Notes under the pieces: model-generated
Seen by the model: the letters and a program-made list of their open reading frames with translations, nothing else
Told to the model about the DNA's origin: nothing
The model's database searches: none
Part shown: one piece after another, positions 18,805 through 28,070 of the stretch
Position numbering within the stretch: position 1 is the first letter of the stretch
How the letters are laid out: each line of letters starts with the position of its first letter
Source: an uncultured bacterium
Lineage (GTDB): Bacteria > Spirochaetota > Leptospiria > Leptospirales > Leptonemataceae
NCBI GenBank assembly: GCA_937928085.1
Contig: CALFVU010000008.1
Location: 434,001-498,000, forward strand
Direction: 5' to 3'
DNA: 64,000 nt
Program-made: the position numbers and the translations under genes

Positions 18805-19343
18805 AAAAAGATAAAAATATAAAAAAAGAGGATGTAAACTTACCAAAAATCAATAAACAAATTAAATCTAATCAAATACGGTTAGTGATAGAAGGTCAGG
18901 GGACACGTATCGTCTCTTTGTTAGAAGCTTTGCAAATAGCCGAAGAAATGGGATTAGACCTTGTAGAAGTTTCTCCAAATCAAGATCCTCCCGTTTGCAA
19001 AATTATGGATTTCGGCAAATGGAAATTCGAACAACAAAAAAAGAAAAAATTACAACAAAAAAATCAACATATCATAGAAATTAAAGAATTAAAATTTACA
19101 CCACAAATTGGAGAACATGATTATCAAATCAAATTAAAGAAAGCATTAGAATTCTTAAGTGAAGGAAATAAAGTACGTATTACATTAAAATTTAAAGGAA
19201 GGCAATTATCTCATCCCGAATTAGGTATGGATATAGTAAATCGTTTTATTAATGATACACAAGAAAAAAGTAATGTCGAAGTAGAACCAAAATTAGAAGG
19301 CAAACAAATTGTTGCAATTTTAACGCCAAAATCAAAAAAATAA
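18798..19343 (+). CDS. infC: Translation initiation factor IF-3
   Basis: This 181-residue factor binds the 30S subunit and proofreads start-codon choice. The N domain has SNQIRLVIEGQGTRIVSL, then AEEMGLDLVEVSPNQDPPVCKIMDFGKWKFEQ. The lysine-rich linker and the C domain with KELKFTPQIGEHDYQ, VRITLKFKGRQLSHPELG complete it. The start appears to be an ordinary ATG, not the rare AUU-type codon used for autoregulation in many bacteria; no in-frame rare start with a better site was found upstream. It heads the conserved infC-rpmI-rplT operon. Confidence 0.97.
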   Translation: MLKKDKNIKKEDVNLPKINKQIKSNQIRLVIEGQGTRIVSLLEALQIAEEMGLDLVEVSPNQDPPVCKIMDFGKWKFEQQKKKKLQQKNQHIIEIKELKFTPQIGEHDYQIKLKKALEFLSEGNKVRITLKFKGRQLSHPELGMDIVNRFINDTQEKSNVEVEPKLEGKQIVAILTPKSKK

Positions 19344-19398
19344 ATTGCTTATTTGATTTCTTAAAAAATATTGTCCAAAAACCTATTAGAGATTTTTT

Positions 19399-19590
19399 AT
19401 GAAGAAACTAAAAACAAAAAGCTCAGCAAAAAAAAGATTTAAATTTACATCTACTGGAAAGATCAAAAGGACTAAAGCATTTAAAAATCATAATCTGACA
19501 CATAAAAGTTCAAAAAGAAGAAGAAGATTAGTAAAAGGAGGATTTGTACACAAAACAAATCAAAAAATGATTGAAGCAATGTTTCACTAA
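19399..19590 (+). CDS. rpmI: 50S ribosomal protein L35
   Basis: This 63-residue, very basic protein is recognised by [20 protein letters not shown] near the N terminus and the central [10 protein letters not shown] segment. Length matches the family. It sits in the standard infC-rpmI-rplT order, 55 bases after infC and 13 before rplT. No stable structure resembling a known L20-binding leader was recognised in the spacers. Confidence 0.96.
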   Translation: MKKLKTKSSAKKRFKFTSTGKIKRTKAFKNHNLTHKSSKRRRRLVKGGFVHKTNQKMIEAMFH

Positions 19591-19603
19591 GAAGGATTAA
19601 TGT

Positions 19604-19957
19604 ATGAGAGTAAAAACAACCAAAATTCATCATAAAAAAAGAAAAAAAATTCTTAAATTAGCAAAAGGTTTTAGAGGTGGAAGAAAGCTGTTATATAGAG
19701 TTGCAAAAAGCACAGTAATGCATGCGTTGCAACATTCGTATAATTCAAGAAAACAAAAAAAAAGAGATTATAGATCATTATGGATTGTTAGAATTAATGC
19801 CGCTGTAAGAGAACATGGTTTAAGCTATTCTGAATTTATACATTTACTTAAAAAAGCAGATATCCGCTTAAATAGAAAAAGCTTAGCAGATTTAGCTTTT
19901 TCAAACCCAAAGGAGTTTGATCAATTAGTAACGGAAATAAAAGCAAAAGCAATCTAA
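19604..19957 (+). CDS. rplT: 50S ribosomal protein L20
   Basis: This 117-residue protein binds 23S rRNA early in large-subunit assembly. The N terminus reads MRVKTTKIHHKKRKKILKLAKGFRGGRK, followed by YNSRKQKKRDYRSLWIVRINAA and the globular C-terminal domain with LLKKADIRLNRKSLADLA. Length is normal. In other bacteria L20 represses this operon. The gene ends six bases before the convergent glycosyltransferase stop, with no obvious terminator hairpin between them. Confidence 0.97.
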   Translation: MRVKTTKIHHKKRKKILKLAKGFRGGRKLLYRVAKSTVMHALQHSYNSRKQKKRDYRSLWIVRINAAVREHGLSYSEFIHLLKKADIRLNRKSLADLAFSNPKEFDQLVTEIKAKAI

Positions 19958-19963
19958 TATTTT

Positions 19964-21127
19964 TTATATATAGATCCTTTCATATATATTTAAAACACTA
20001 CGTTCAATTGTAAATTCTCTTAAGATTTTTTCTTCAGCCATCCTTCCTATTTTTTTTCCTAACTCCGTATTTTCTGCTACCTCCAGTATTTTATTTGATA
20101 ACTCTTCATAGTTTTCGTTTTGTACAATAAAACCGTTTATATTGTTTTGAATAATATCTTCTATAGCAGCACCAGTTCCGGATATAACTGGCAAAGCACA
20201 AAAACTAGCTTCTAATAATGTAGTACTAAATCCAGAAAAAATATCATTTTTCCTTCCTCCGGGATGATAGTATATATCTGAATTATAATACATATAACCT
20301 ACCTCTTTATTGTTAAGAAAACCTGTTAAAGTAACAATCTCGTTGAAATTGTAAACACGTATCATTTCGTGTAAATAATGATATTCGCTACCTGTTCCTA
20401 CGATATTCCAGTGTATATTTTTAAGATCAATTTTTTTTTGTAGATGTTCCAGAATATAAATAATTCTTTGAATATTTTTATTTTTTGTAAGAGGTCCAAT
20501 AGTTAAAATATTGATTTTATTTTTATTTTTTTTTACTAATTCTTTAAGACTTTTATCTACTTTTAAATTGTTTTGATTCCATCTTAAAAAAAGTCCAAAG
20601 GGGATTTGAACTAAAATTTCTCTTGGAATTCCTTTAATTTGAGCTATTTCATAAAAATAATTCGTATAAATAAAAATCTGTTTAGCTTTTCGTAAATATT
20701 TTATTAAGTTTCGTTTATAAAAAGACAATGTTTCTAAATCTACAGGATGAAGTATAATCGAATAAGGAATCCCAGAATCTACAATATAAGGCATCGTTAG
20801 CCATGTATACAAAGAAATATTTCCTAAAAGAATATGTTTTATATTATAATTTTTTTTTAGTGTTTCAAATAGCGAAATAAAACTTTTTATATTTTCTCTA
20901 CTGGAAAAATAATTTTTTTCTTTTATAGGAAATCTATAAAGAATTATATTTTGTAAACTATTATTAAAATTGTTAAGTTCTTCTTCGTTTACATATAATA
21001 TGCTATCAAAGCAAATTAAAATGAGGTCTTCATCTAACCATTTTTGTACAATACCTGTATGGAAATTTTCGATACCTCCAGGATTTGGACCGAAAAAATC
21101 TGTTATAAAGAGAACTTTTTCTTTCAT
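19964..21127 (-). CDS. Family 4 glycosyltransferase
   Basis: This 387-residue GT-B fold enzyme shows the N-terminal LFITDFFGPNPGGIENF glycine loop. In the C-terminal half it has NILTIGPLTKNKNIQRII, VGTGSEYHYLHEM and FSGFSTTLLEASFCALPVISGTGAAIEDII, the nucleotide-sugar site with the E-x7-E pattern. It probably builds surface glycans or lipid-linked sugars. No membrane helix is visible. It stands alone on the minus strand between rplT and the envelope cluster. Donor and acceptor cannot be predicted. Confidence 0.88.
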   Translation of the reverse strand: MKEKVLFITDFFGPNPGGIENFHTGIVQKWLDEDLILICFDSILYVNEEELNNFNNSLQNIILYRFPIKEKNYFSSRENIKSFISLFETLKKNYNIKHILLGNISLYTWLTMPYIVDSGIPYSIILHPVDLETLSFYKRNLIKYLRKAKQIFIYTNYFYEIAQIKGIPREILVQIPFGLFLRWNQNNLKVDKSLKELVKKNKNKINILTIGPLTKNKNIQRIIYILEHLQKKIDLKNIHWNIVGTGSEYHYLHEMIRVYNFNEIVTLTGFLNNKEVGYMYYNSDIYYHPGGRKNDIFSGFSTTLLEASFCALPVISGTGAAIEDIIQNNINGFIVQNENYEELSNKILEVAENTELGKKIGRMAEEKILREFTIERSVLNIYERIYI

Positions 21128-21279
21128 ATAGAATTGATTATTGTTTTATATTTATACCTTAAATCAGATTATAATTTTTTTGTAAAGAAAATAAACTTTT
21201 TAGGTAAACTAAGCAGAAATTTGTAAAAAAATAAAAAAATTTTTCCAAAACTAATCTAAAAATCATATATATATTGTGT

Positions 21280-24111
21280 ATGATTCAAAAAATACTCTTT
21301 TTCTTTTTCATTCTTCTTATTTTTGTATGTAAAAAAAGTGATAAGAATCCAAAATTATTAAATCAAAAAGAAGAAGAAAATATAACTAGCTTTGAAATTC
21401 TCTTTCTACAAAAAGATCATGAATTTTGGGATAACATTCCCTTGGAGTTTACATTTTTTCATCTTCAGGAAAGCTATAAAAAAATTGGAATACCAAATTC
21501 ATCTAATCCAGAATTTTTAGAAGATGGTTGTTTCTATTATCTGGATCCTTTTTATTTTTATAATGAATTTGGCTTATCAGTTCGTTATTGTAATTTAGAA
21601 ATTTTAAAAAATTATAAATCTTTAAAAAATATTATCAATCATATAAACGAAACAATCTCTTTAGAAAACCTTAATCTGGACACAATAGAAATTAAAAAAG
21701 TTAATCATTCATTTTTTAAAAATCAAAAATTCGAAATGATTTATAATACATTTTTAGAGTTCGATTTACAAGAATCAAGTAATATTTATTTATTTAGTAA
21801 TCGTTCTTTTGAAAAAAAACAAAAAATGTTCTTTATACCTAAAAGATTTTATGAAGTTGAATATGCGGTTTTTTTTAAAGATCATTTTGTCTTTTTTTTA
21901 TACAAAAAAGATTCGAATTACTTTTATGTTAGAATTAAAGACAAAAAATTTTATGAGTCCTTTTTTAGATTACTTTTTAATCTTAAAGATTTTTTAAATA
22001 ATTTTCAATTTCAAGAAAAAGAAATTTATATTTCCAAAGTTTTATTTAAAGATAAAATAAACGCTATAAGAATTTCTACAAATCAAGATTATGTATATAC
22101 TTATCTTCCTACATCCAACAAATATATTTTTATATTCCCTTTTAGTCATCTTGTTTTAAATAAAGACGAAATTGAACTTGAATTTCGTAATCCTCTTCTT
22201 ACTGTGTTTTTCGAGAATCCTTTGAATTTTAATCTTTATTTTAAGAAAGGTATTTTGAGAAATCATTGGATGGTTTGGGATAAAGAACAATTTATACCTT
22301 TAGAAATTTGCTTATGGAAAAAACCTTGTTCTATTCGGGATTTAAGCTATAATGATTTTGTTTTAGATATAGAAACTTCTTCTTGTGATTTAGAAAAATT
22401 AAAGTTAACAGAGTTAAATCCTTTTGGCATAAGGCTAGAATCTTCAGTTTCTCCTTATGGAAAATTTATCGAAATTCTAAGTTTACAAAATTGTAATAAT
22501 CAAATCTATTTAAATTTTTCGGATGTTTTATTATCTTTTCCAGAAAGAATACAAGAAGGATACTATATTTTTACAGGTTCTGACTCTTATTATTTAACAG
22601 ATAAAATTCTTAGTTATGAAGAAATCACTCGCTTAAATACAAAAGACTCTATTTTAGTGGTTCAATTTTTTCCGTATAAAGAAAAAATACTTTTTAAAGG
22701 TATTCAAGAAAATTCTGAGATTTTTTTTCTTTATGGTGATAAAAATAATCAAATTTTTTCTCCAGTACATTCTTTTTCTATATTGGATGAAACGAATTGG
22801 GAGTTTCATTCTGGTGAGTGTAAAGGTTTAATCAATTGTTATATGGGAATGTCACCGGGTTTTAAAAATCCAATCTCTAATTCCAATAAAATTTGTTTTA
22901 TTTCAGAAATATTTATTGGAGGTCCAAAGACTTTTGAAGGGAAGAGGATTTCCGAGGATGAATTTATTGAATTTGAATGTATCGAGAGTGTTACGAATCA
23001 TAAAAATTTTATTGAGATTAAAGAAGAAAATAAAAATTCTAAAAAGTATTATTTTCCTTCTCCTAAACCATCGATTGATAGATTTTTAATATTTCAAAAA
23101 CAACCAAGATGTATAGTTTCTGAAAATTACATTACCAATTCAAACTTCTTCATCCCTAATAGAAGTTTTTTTTATAAAACCAATACTCAATCTATTTTTA
23201 TCAGCAATTATGAGCTTTATCAATATGTAAACCATCAAATTCCTAAATCATTAAACTTTATAAAGGATTTTTCTATCGTATTACCAACAAGAAAAAATCA
23301 AAATCTAAATGACTGCATTGGAAATGCAACACCTAACCGGAATAATATTCATAATCCTTTTTTCTTTTCTCTTGAATATGATGATAAAAATTTTACACTT
23401 GTTTCCTCTACAGGTGAATTTGTAAAAATTTATAATTCTCAAAACCAAATACTTTTCGACGACTTTGTAGAAAAAAATCAAATCGTACCATTCAATTCTA
23501 CAAATTTGGGATTTAAATTTCCATACCAAAAGGATGTGATTAAAATAGTCTTTGATAACGAAGAAGAACAATACGTAGAAGTTTTTTCGGTGGAACCTTT
23601 GTGTTTTATTGAATCTTTGCAACCAAATCAGATAGAATGGTTACGAGTATGTTTTTTAAAAGAACATAATCTTAATTTATATTTAGAAGATTTTCAAAAA
23701 CAAAGCATTTTAATCCCTTATGGAAGAAAATTTAGTTATGCTAATCTACCAGAAAACTTACAAGATTTAGAAAAACATTTTTATCGAATTGAACCGCAAA
23801 CTTGCTTCTTGATCGTAGAACCCAAAGCTAATTTATTAGACATTACTTTCAATCAACCCAAATTTCCCTTTATTGATAAGTATTTATTAACTTCTCAAAG
23901 TAATTCTTTAGGTAATGGTATAACAGATCAAGAAGCAGTACAGATCTTTAGCTATATAAATAATCAAAAAATAAAACTCTGTAGTTATGGGAATGTGGAA
24001 TTTCGTAAAGTACCTTTTCGAATAACAAACAATAAAATAGCTAGAAATCAGTACGAGATTTCTAACAAATTTTTCGGAAATTTTAATTTTAATTTAGAAA
24101 ATATAAGATAA
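21280..24111 (+). CDS. Large putative lipoprotein with lamin-tail-like segments
   Basis: This 943-residue exported protein starts with a hydrophobic signal ending LLIFVCKKS; the Cys after V gives a relaxed spirochaetal lipobox. A GTG two codons earlier is an alternative start. The body is beta-rich and aromatic. Segments such as CFISEIFIGG followed by EDEFIEFECIES and KKYYFPSP resemble lamin-tail domains (SEI, DEFIE, yFP), as does an earlier GKFIEILSLQNC. Several Cys suggest disulphides. It is the first of four co-directional envelope genes, ending three bases before the next. The lamin-tail match is my pattern reading and needs a profile search. Function is unknown. Confidence 0.65.
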   Translation: MIQKILFFFFILLIFVCKKSDKNPKLLNQKEEENITSFEILFLQKDHEFWDNIPLEFTFFHLQESYKKIGIPNSSNPEFLEDGCFYYLDPFYFYNEFGLSVRYCNLEILKNYKSLKNIINHINETISLENLNLDTIEIKKVNHSFFKNQKFEMIYNTFLEFDLQESSNIYLFSNRSFEKKQKMFFIPKRFYEVEYAVFFKDHFVFFLYKKDSNYFYVRIKDKKFYESFFRLLFNLKDFLNNFQFQEKEIYISKVLFKDKINAIRISTNQDYVYTYLPTSNKYIFIFPFSHLVLNKDEIELEFRNPLLTVFFENPLNFNLYFKKGILRNHWMVWDKEQFIPLEICLWKKPCSIRDLSYNDFVLDIETSSCDLEKLKLTELNPFGIRLESSVSPYGKFIEILSLQNCNNQIYLNFSDVLLSFPERIQEGYYIFTGSDSYYLTDKILSYEEITRLNTKDSILVVQFFPYKEKILFKGIQENSEIFFLYGDKNNQIFSPVHSFSILDETNWEFHSGECKGLINCYMGMSPGFKNPISNSNKICFISEIFIGGPKTFEGKRISEDEFIEFECIESVTNHKNFIEIKEENKNSKKYYFPSPKPSIDRFLIFQKQPRCIVSENYITNSNFFIPNRSFFYKTNTQSIFISNYELYQYVNHQIPKSLNFIKDFSIVLPTRKNQNLNDCIGNATPNRNNIHNPFFFSLEYDDKNFTLVSSTGEFVKIYNSQNQILFDDFVEKNQIVPFNSTNLGFKFPYQKDVIKIVFDNEEEQYVEVFSVEPLCFIESLQPNQIEWLRVCFLKEHNLNLYLEDFQKQSILIPYGRKFSYANLPENLQDLEKHFYRIEPQTCFLIVEPKANLLDITFNQPKFPFIDKYLLTSQSNSLGNGITDQEAVQIFSYINNQKIKLCSYGNVEFRKVPFRITNNKIARNQYEISNKFFGNFNFNLENIR

Positions 24112-24114
24112 TAT

Positions 24115-25560
24115 ATGAAGATATTTTATAAAATTATTATATTATTTATTATTTTATCTTTGCCTTGTGAAATCCAAACACAAAAACATTTAACTATCAA
24201 CAATTTTGAGTATTCAATTTATCAGAGTATATTTCAAACCAATTTTCAGGAAGGTCAAGTAAAAGAAAAAAACATACAAAATGCTATGTTTGCAGGTTTT
24301 GAGTACTTTTATAAAAATTCTTATGATCAAGAAAATTACTTCTTGGTACAATTACATCAATTAATTTTATATAATTTTCAATTTTTAGAGGATAAAGAAA
24401 TCCTTAGAATTCATAAACAAGAGTCCCACAAAATTTATTTATATCATCTTAATTCTTCTTTTATTAGTGTTTATTACAAAAACATTTTTTTATTGCTTGG
24501 ATACATAAATCCATACAGATCGATTATACAAAATCATTCCGAAGAACGTTTAATTTTTAAAAAAATATCGGTGTATCCTTCTCTAGATTTACGATTGGAA
24601 TTAGAAAATCATATTTTTACTTTTTCTCCTTTATTTCTTTATAATAAAGAACAAAAATTTGTTTTTTACAATGAAGAAAAAGATCTAGCGCTAATTCATT
24701 ATTTTAAAAAAGAAAATTTTTCTTTAGAAATCAATCAACATAATTTAAACCATAAAATTCATTACACTTTTATCAGTCGCTGGTTTGATATGTATTTAAA
24801 TTATTATTATGTTTTTCAGGAGAATCTTTACTTAAATCAAAAAAATTTCTTAGATCTTAATTTTTATGATTACCATCTGGTATATAAAATAAACCCTTTG
24901 ATCATTCGATTTCAAATCAGTCAAAGTTTGGGAACTTTTTCTAAAGACAAATATTTTTATAAAATTAAAGGAAATCGATTTTACGTTTATATAGATTTTT
25001 TGTATAAATATTTTCAGTTTAATGTGGAAGTAGGAAAATCAGATCCATCGAAATGGAATAAGCTCTTAAAAAAATGGGAATTTTATGGTTTTACTTCTAT
25101 CCATAGTGATTATATATCAACTCTTCAGATGAGTGGAACTTATAAAATAAGTCCAAATTATGAAATATGCTATAACGTAAAAAATCATTGCGAAGCAATT
25201 GAATATTTGATTAGTGATTTTCACTTTATACATCCTGCCAATTTCGGTTACATAGGACTTAAGTTTTTTTATGATGTTTTTCAGTTTTTAGTTTCAGCTG
25301 GTTATTATCAAAATACTTTTTTGGAACAAAAAGATCCAATAAAAAAATATGAATCGTTTCAGAATTTATCTTATTATTTAATCGAGAAAAAAAAAGATTT
25401 GAAACTTGAAATCATAGAACCAAATCTTTCAATAATGATCAATTCAAATAAAATAAAAGCAAATTTTACTTATTCGAGATTATTCAAAAATGATTATGAA
25501 TCAAAAAAATTTCGTTTTGTAAGTCATAGTATTCTTTTGTCTTTTTTATATCATTTTTAA
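24115..25560 (+). CDS. Putative outer-membrane beta-barrel protein
   Basis: This 481-residue protein has an N-terminal signal peptide (IIILFIILSLPCEIQTQ). The mature part consists of many short alternating strands rich in Tyr and Phe, and it ends in SILLSFLYHF, an aromatic C terminus typical of barrels inserted by BamA. I do not recognise a family. It follows the large lipoprotein by three bases and precedes the phospholipase-D lipoprotein by 16, so the three are probably one transcript. A role as anchor or export partner of the lipoproteins is possible but inferred from position alone. The Cys in the signal (LPCE) is a less likely lipidation site. Confidence 0.6.
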   Translation: MKIFYKIIILFIILSLPCEIQTQKHLTINNFEYSIYQSIFQTNFQEGQVKEKNIQNAMFAGFEYFYKNSYDQENYFLVQLHQLILYNFQFLEDKEILRIHKQESHKIYLYHLNSSFISVYYKNIFLLLGYINPYRSIIQNHSEERLIFKKISVYPSLDLRLELENHIFTFSPLFLYNKEQKFVFYNEEKDLALIHYFKKENFSLEINQHNLNHKIHYTFISRWFDMYLNYYYVFQENLYLNQKNFLDLNFYDYHLVYKINPLIIRFQISQSLGTFSKDKYFYKIKGNRFYVYIDFLYKYFQFNVEVGKSDPSKWNKLLKKWEFYGFTSIHSDYISTLQMSGTYKISPNYEICYNVKNHCEAIEYLISDFHFIHPANFGYIGLKFFYDVFQFLVSAGYYQNTFLEQKDPIKKYESFQNLSYYLIEKKKDLKLEIIEPNLSIMINSNKIKANFTYSRLFKNDYESKKFRFVSHSILLSFLYHF

Positions 25561-25576
25561 ATATTTGGGAGGTGAT

Positions 25577-27295
25577 ATGCATCGAATAAGTTTTTTATTT
25601 TTGCTCCTTACTTTTTGTAAACCTGCTATAGATAAAAAACTCTTATTATTACAATCGATTTTAGAAGAGAAACAAATCAAATATATGTTTACGGATCCTT
25701 ATGACTACGAAAATAATGTAAAAATACAAAATCAAATTGTAGAAATCATTCAAAATTCAAAAAAAGAAATTTATATATTTTGTTATGGATTAGACGATGA
25801 AAAAATCATAAATGCAATTTTAAATGCCTATAATAGAGGCATTCAAATTAAGATTATTGGTTCACCAGATCAAAATTATGAGCAATTGATTCATTTAGGA
25901 ATTCCATATGAAATCAGGCAACAATCAAATCTACAACATATTAAGATGATATTATCAGATAGAACTCATCTACTTTCTGGAACTGGTAATTTTACAAAAA
26001 GTGATATTTTTTATAGTTCTAATTTGTTTTTTCAACTTCAGATTCCAGAGAATATTGGTAATTTAATCATAAAAAAATTTTATGAACTAAATTATGATCA
26101 TCCTATCATAATTCATAATGAATTTTATAAGATCAAGATTCTTCAGTCTCCAAAAAATGGAGTCTCAATTCAATCTATCTTAACGAATGCAATTTTGAAT
26201 GCAAAAGAATCAGTACATTTTTTTATTTATCATTTTTACGATCCAGTTCTTATGAATTCTCTTAATTATAAATCTAATCAAATTCTCATCACAGGAATCG
26301 TAGACTCAATTAATTTGAAAAAAGATAATGATTTTCTAAATAAGCTTTTACAAACTGATTCAAATTTGTGGATTTATCAAGAAAATTACCAAACGACTTA
26401 TTTAGATCAAAACTTTAATTCACGAGGTGGAAAATTACATCATAAAACTCTTATCATAGATGATAAACTTTACACTGGATCATTTAATTTTAGCTTAAAT
26501 GCAAGAGATTCAAATTCAGAAATTTTTTTTGAAATATATGATCCTTATCAAATCCATAATCTAAAAAAACAATACCAAAAGATTTTTAATCATTCTTCTT
26601 TGATCATAAAAAATAAAAATATTCCTATACCTAATGATACATATATTGCTAATTTAAATTTTTGTATGCAGACACAAGGAGATGGTTTTTATTTTTCGAA
26701 TAAAAATGCATTTTTTTTTATGGAATATATCAACAATTCTGATTGTCCAACTCTTAGAAATGCCTATTCAACTGGAATTGTATCTAACCCTTCAGATGGA
26801 TTTTTTTATCATAATGGGATTAGCACAAAGAATTTTATGAACCCAAAAACTTTATTTTTTAATAATTCTATGTTATCTGAATATCTTAATAATTGTACTT
26901 CGATTTTTTGTGATTTTTGCGAAAATTTTCATTGTGATTTTTTTAAGATTCTTTTTTTCAATCCTAGTGCTAAAGTATTTGTTTCTACCCTTGATTTTTT
27001 ATCAGGCGAGTTTTTAATCTGGAACGGTAAACAAATACTTAAAGGAAAAGTAGTTCAAAAAATTTTTAATGAAGATAAATTTTATTATCAGTTTAAAGCT
27101 TATACTATAAATGAAGTTTTTTTTAGCGGTTCTTTAGAAGAATTGATCATTTTTTTTAGACAGAATGATTTTTTATATATAGGTTGTGTTCAAAAAAACC
27201 AATTAAGAAAAAATTTGTTTACATTTTTGACTTTATATGAATGGTACTCAGAGAAAATTTATGATTGGAAACAAATATGCTATTATATAGAATAA
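25577..27295 (+). CDS. Phospholipase D family lipoprotein
   Basis: This 572-residue protein starts MHRISFLFLLLTFCKPA, a signal with C12 as probable lipidation site. Two HKD motifs follow: HIKMILSD with SGTGNFTKSD, and LHHKTLIIDDKLYTGSFNFS, so both halves of a PLD active site are complete. About 230 further residues, rich in Asn, Phe and Cys, have no recognised domain. Such enzymes cleave or transfer phosphodiester bonds in lipids or nucleic acids; the substrate is unknown, but the signal places it at the envelope. An upstream in-frame TTG (25565) exists. I chose ATG 25577 because a near-perfect GGAGGTGAT lies directly before it. Confidence 0.85.
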   Translation: MHRISFLFLLLTFCKPAIDKKLLLLQSILEEKQIKYMFTDPYDYENNVKIQNQIVEIIQNSKKEIYIFCYGLDDEKIINAILNAYNRGIQIKIIGSPDQNYEQLIHLGIPYEIRQQSNLQHIKMILSDRTHLLSGTGNFTKSDIFYSSNLFFQLQIPENIGNLIIKKFYELNYDHPIIIHNEFYKIKILQSPKNGVSIQSILTNAILNAKESVHFFIYHFYDPVLMNSLNYKSNQILITGIVDSINLKKDNDFLNKLLQTDSNLWIYQENYQTTYLDQNFNSRGGKLHHKTLIIDDKLYTGSFNFSLNARDSNSEIFFEIYDPYQIHNLKKQYQKIFNHSSLIIKNKNIPIPNDTYIANLNFCMQTQGDGFYFSNKNAFFFMEYINNSDCPTLRNAYSTGIVSNPSDGFFYHNGISTKNFMNPKTLFFNNSMLSEYLNNCTSIFCDFCENFHCDFFKILFFNPSAKVFVSTLDFLSGEFLIWNGKQILKGKVVQKIFNEDKFYYQFKAYTINEVFFSGSLEELIIFFRQNDFLYIGCVQKNQLRKNLFTFLTLYEWYSEKIYDWKQICYYIE

Positions 27296-28068
27296 TTGCT
27301 TTGTTTTTTTTTATTTTTCCTATATTTGCAGATGTAAAGGTCCATCTTTACTATTATCGTCTTCCCTTTTTGACAAATCAGATGATTCATCAACCCATGA
27401 TTAGAAAAAAATATCGGGATTCTTTTCTTCATTTTTATGAAATTCATAAATTTTATTCTAAGGAAGAAACAGCTTTTTTTTATATTCATTTTCCCACCGA
27501 AATTTCGTTTTTACAAAATCAAAATCAACTTAAAGAATATATCGAATTCTATTTATATGTGTTAAAGAATTACCAATTTGATGGAATATCCTTTTTGTCT
27601 TTGAATTCCGGATTAATAAATCAGGACATTCTTTCTATAATCGATCAAATCAAACCTTTTAGAGATAAAATTGTTTGCTTTGATTGTTTAGAAAGTTTTA
27701 GTTACTTATATAAAAGAAACATATCCCATTACTTTCAAAAGATCAAGATGATGAATATGTTTTTTAAAAATTGTAAAATTTATGATGAATCCCTAAAAAA
27801 ATTCTTTTATATTGAAGAAGACACAAATCTATGGACTCTTTACATTAATCGAAATTGTTTAAAAGATGAGGTTATTGAACAATTAAAAAGACAAGATAAA
27901 AAAACGTTTATTTTATTTTTAGAAGGGAATAATGAGTTCTATAAAATTTTTAAAAATGCCAGTATCTATATCTGTCATACAGATTCTAATTATTTTTGTA
28001 AAATATCGATTGTGTTTCGAGAAGGTAATATCATTTCAGTTGAGCAAAATTTTATCAATCTTTTTTAG
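27277..28068 (+). CDS. Hypothetical exported protein
   Basis: This 263-residue protein has an N-terminal signal (LLYRIIALFFFIFPIFADV) with a likely cleavage after FA. The rest is soluble, aromatic and lysine-rich, with five or six Cys. I do not recognise it. A block YQFDGISFL superficially recalls the barrel strand of family 18 glycosidases but lacks the catalytic acids. The start lies 19 bases inside the phospholipase-D gene, and coaE starts two bases after its stop, so it is translationally embedded. A TTG four codons earlier is an alternative start. It forms the last member of the envelope cluster. Confidence 0.6.
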   Translation: MLLYRIIALFFFIFPIFADVKVHLYYYRLPFLTNQMIHQPMIRKKYRDSFLHFYEIHKFYSKEETAFFYIHFPTEISFLQNQNQLKEYIEFYLYVLKNYQFDGISFLSLNSGLINQDILSIIDQIKPFRDKIVCFDCLESFSYLYKRNISHYFQKIKMMNMFFKNCKIYDESLKKFFYIEEDTNLWTLYINRNCLKDEVIEQLKRQDKKTFILFLEGNNEFYKIFKNASIYICHTDSNYFCKISIVFREGNIISVEQNFINLF

Positions 28069-28070
28069 GA

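Noticed and set aside
23305..23622. 105-codon minus-strand frame inside the large lipoprotein gene
   Set aside because: Low-complexity Phe/Lys sequence lying wholly antisense to a long coding frame; no independent support.
27277..28068. Family 18 glycosidase reading of the small exported protein
   Set aside because: Only a short YQFDGISFL block resembles the family, and the catalytic D-x-D-x-E residues are absent.
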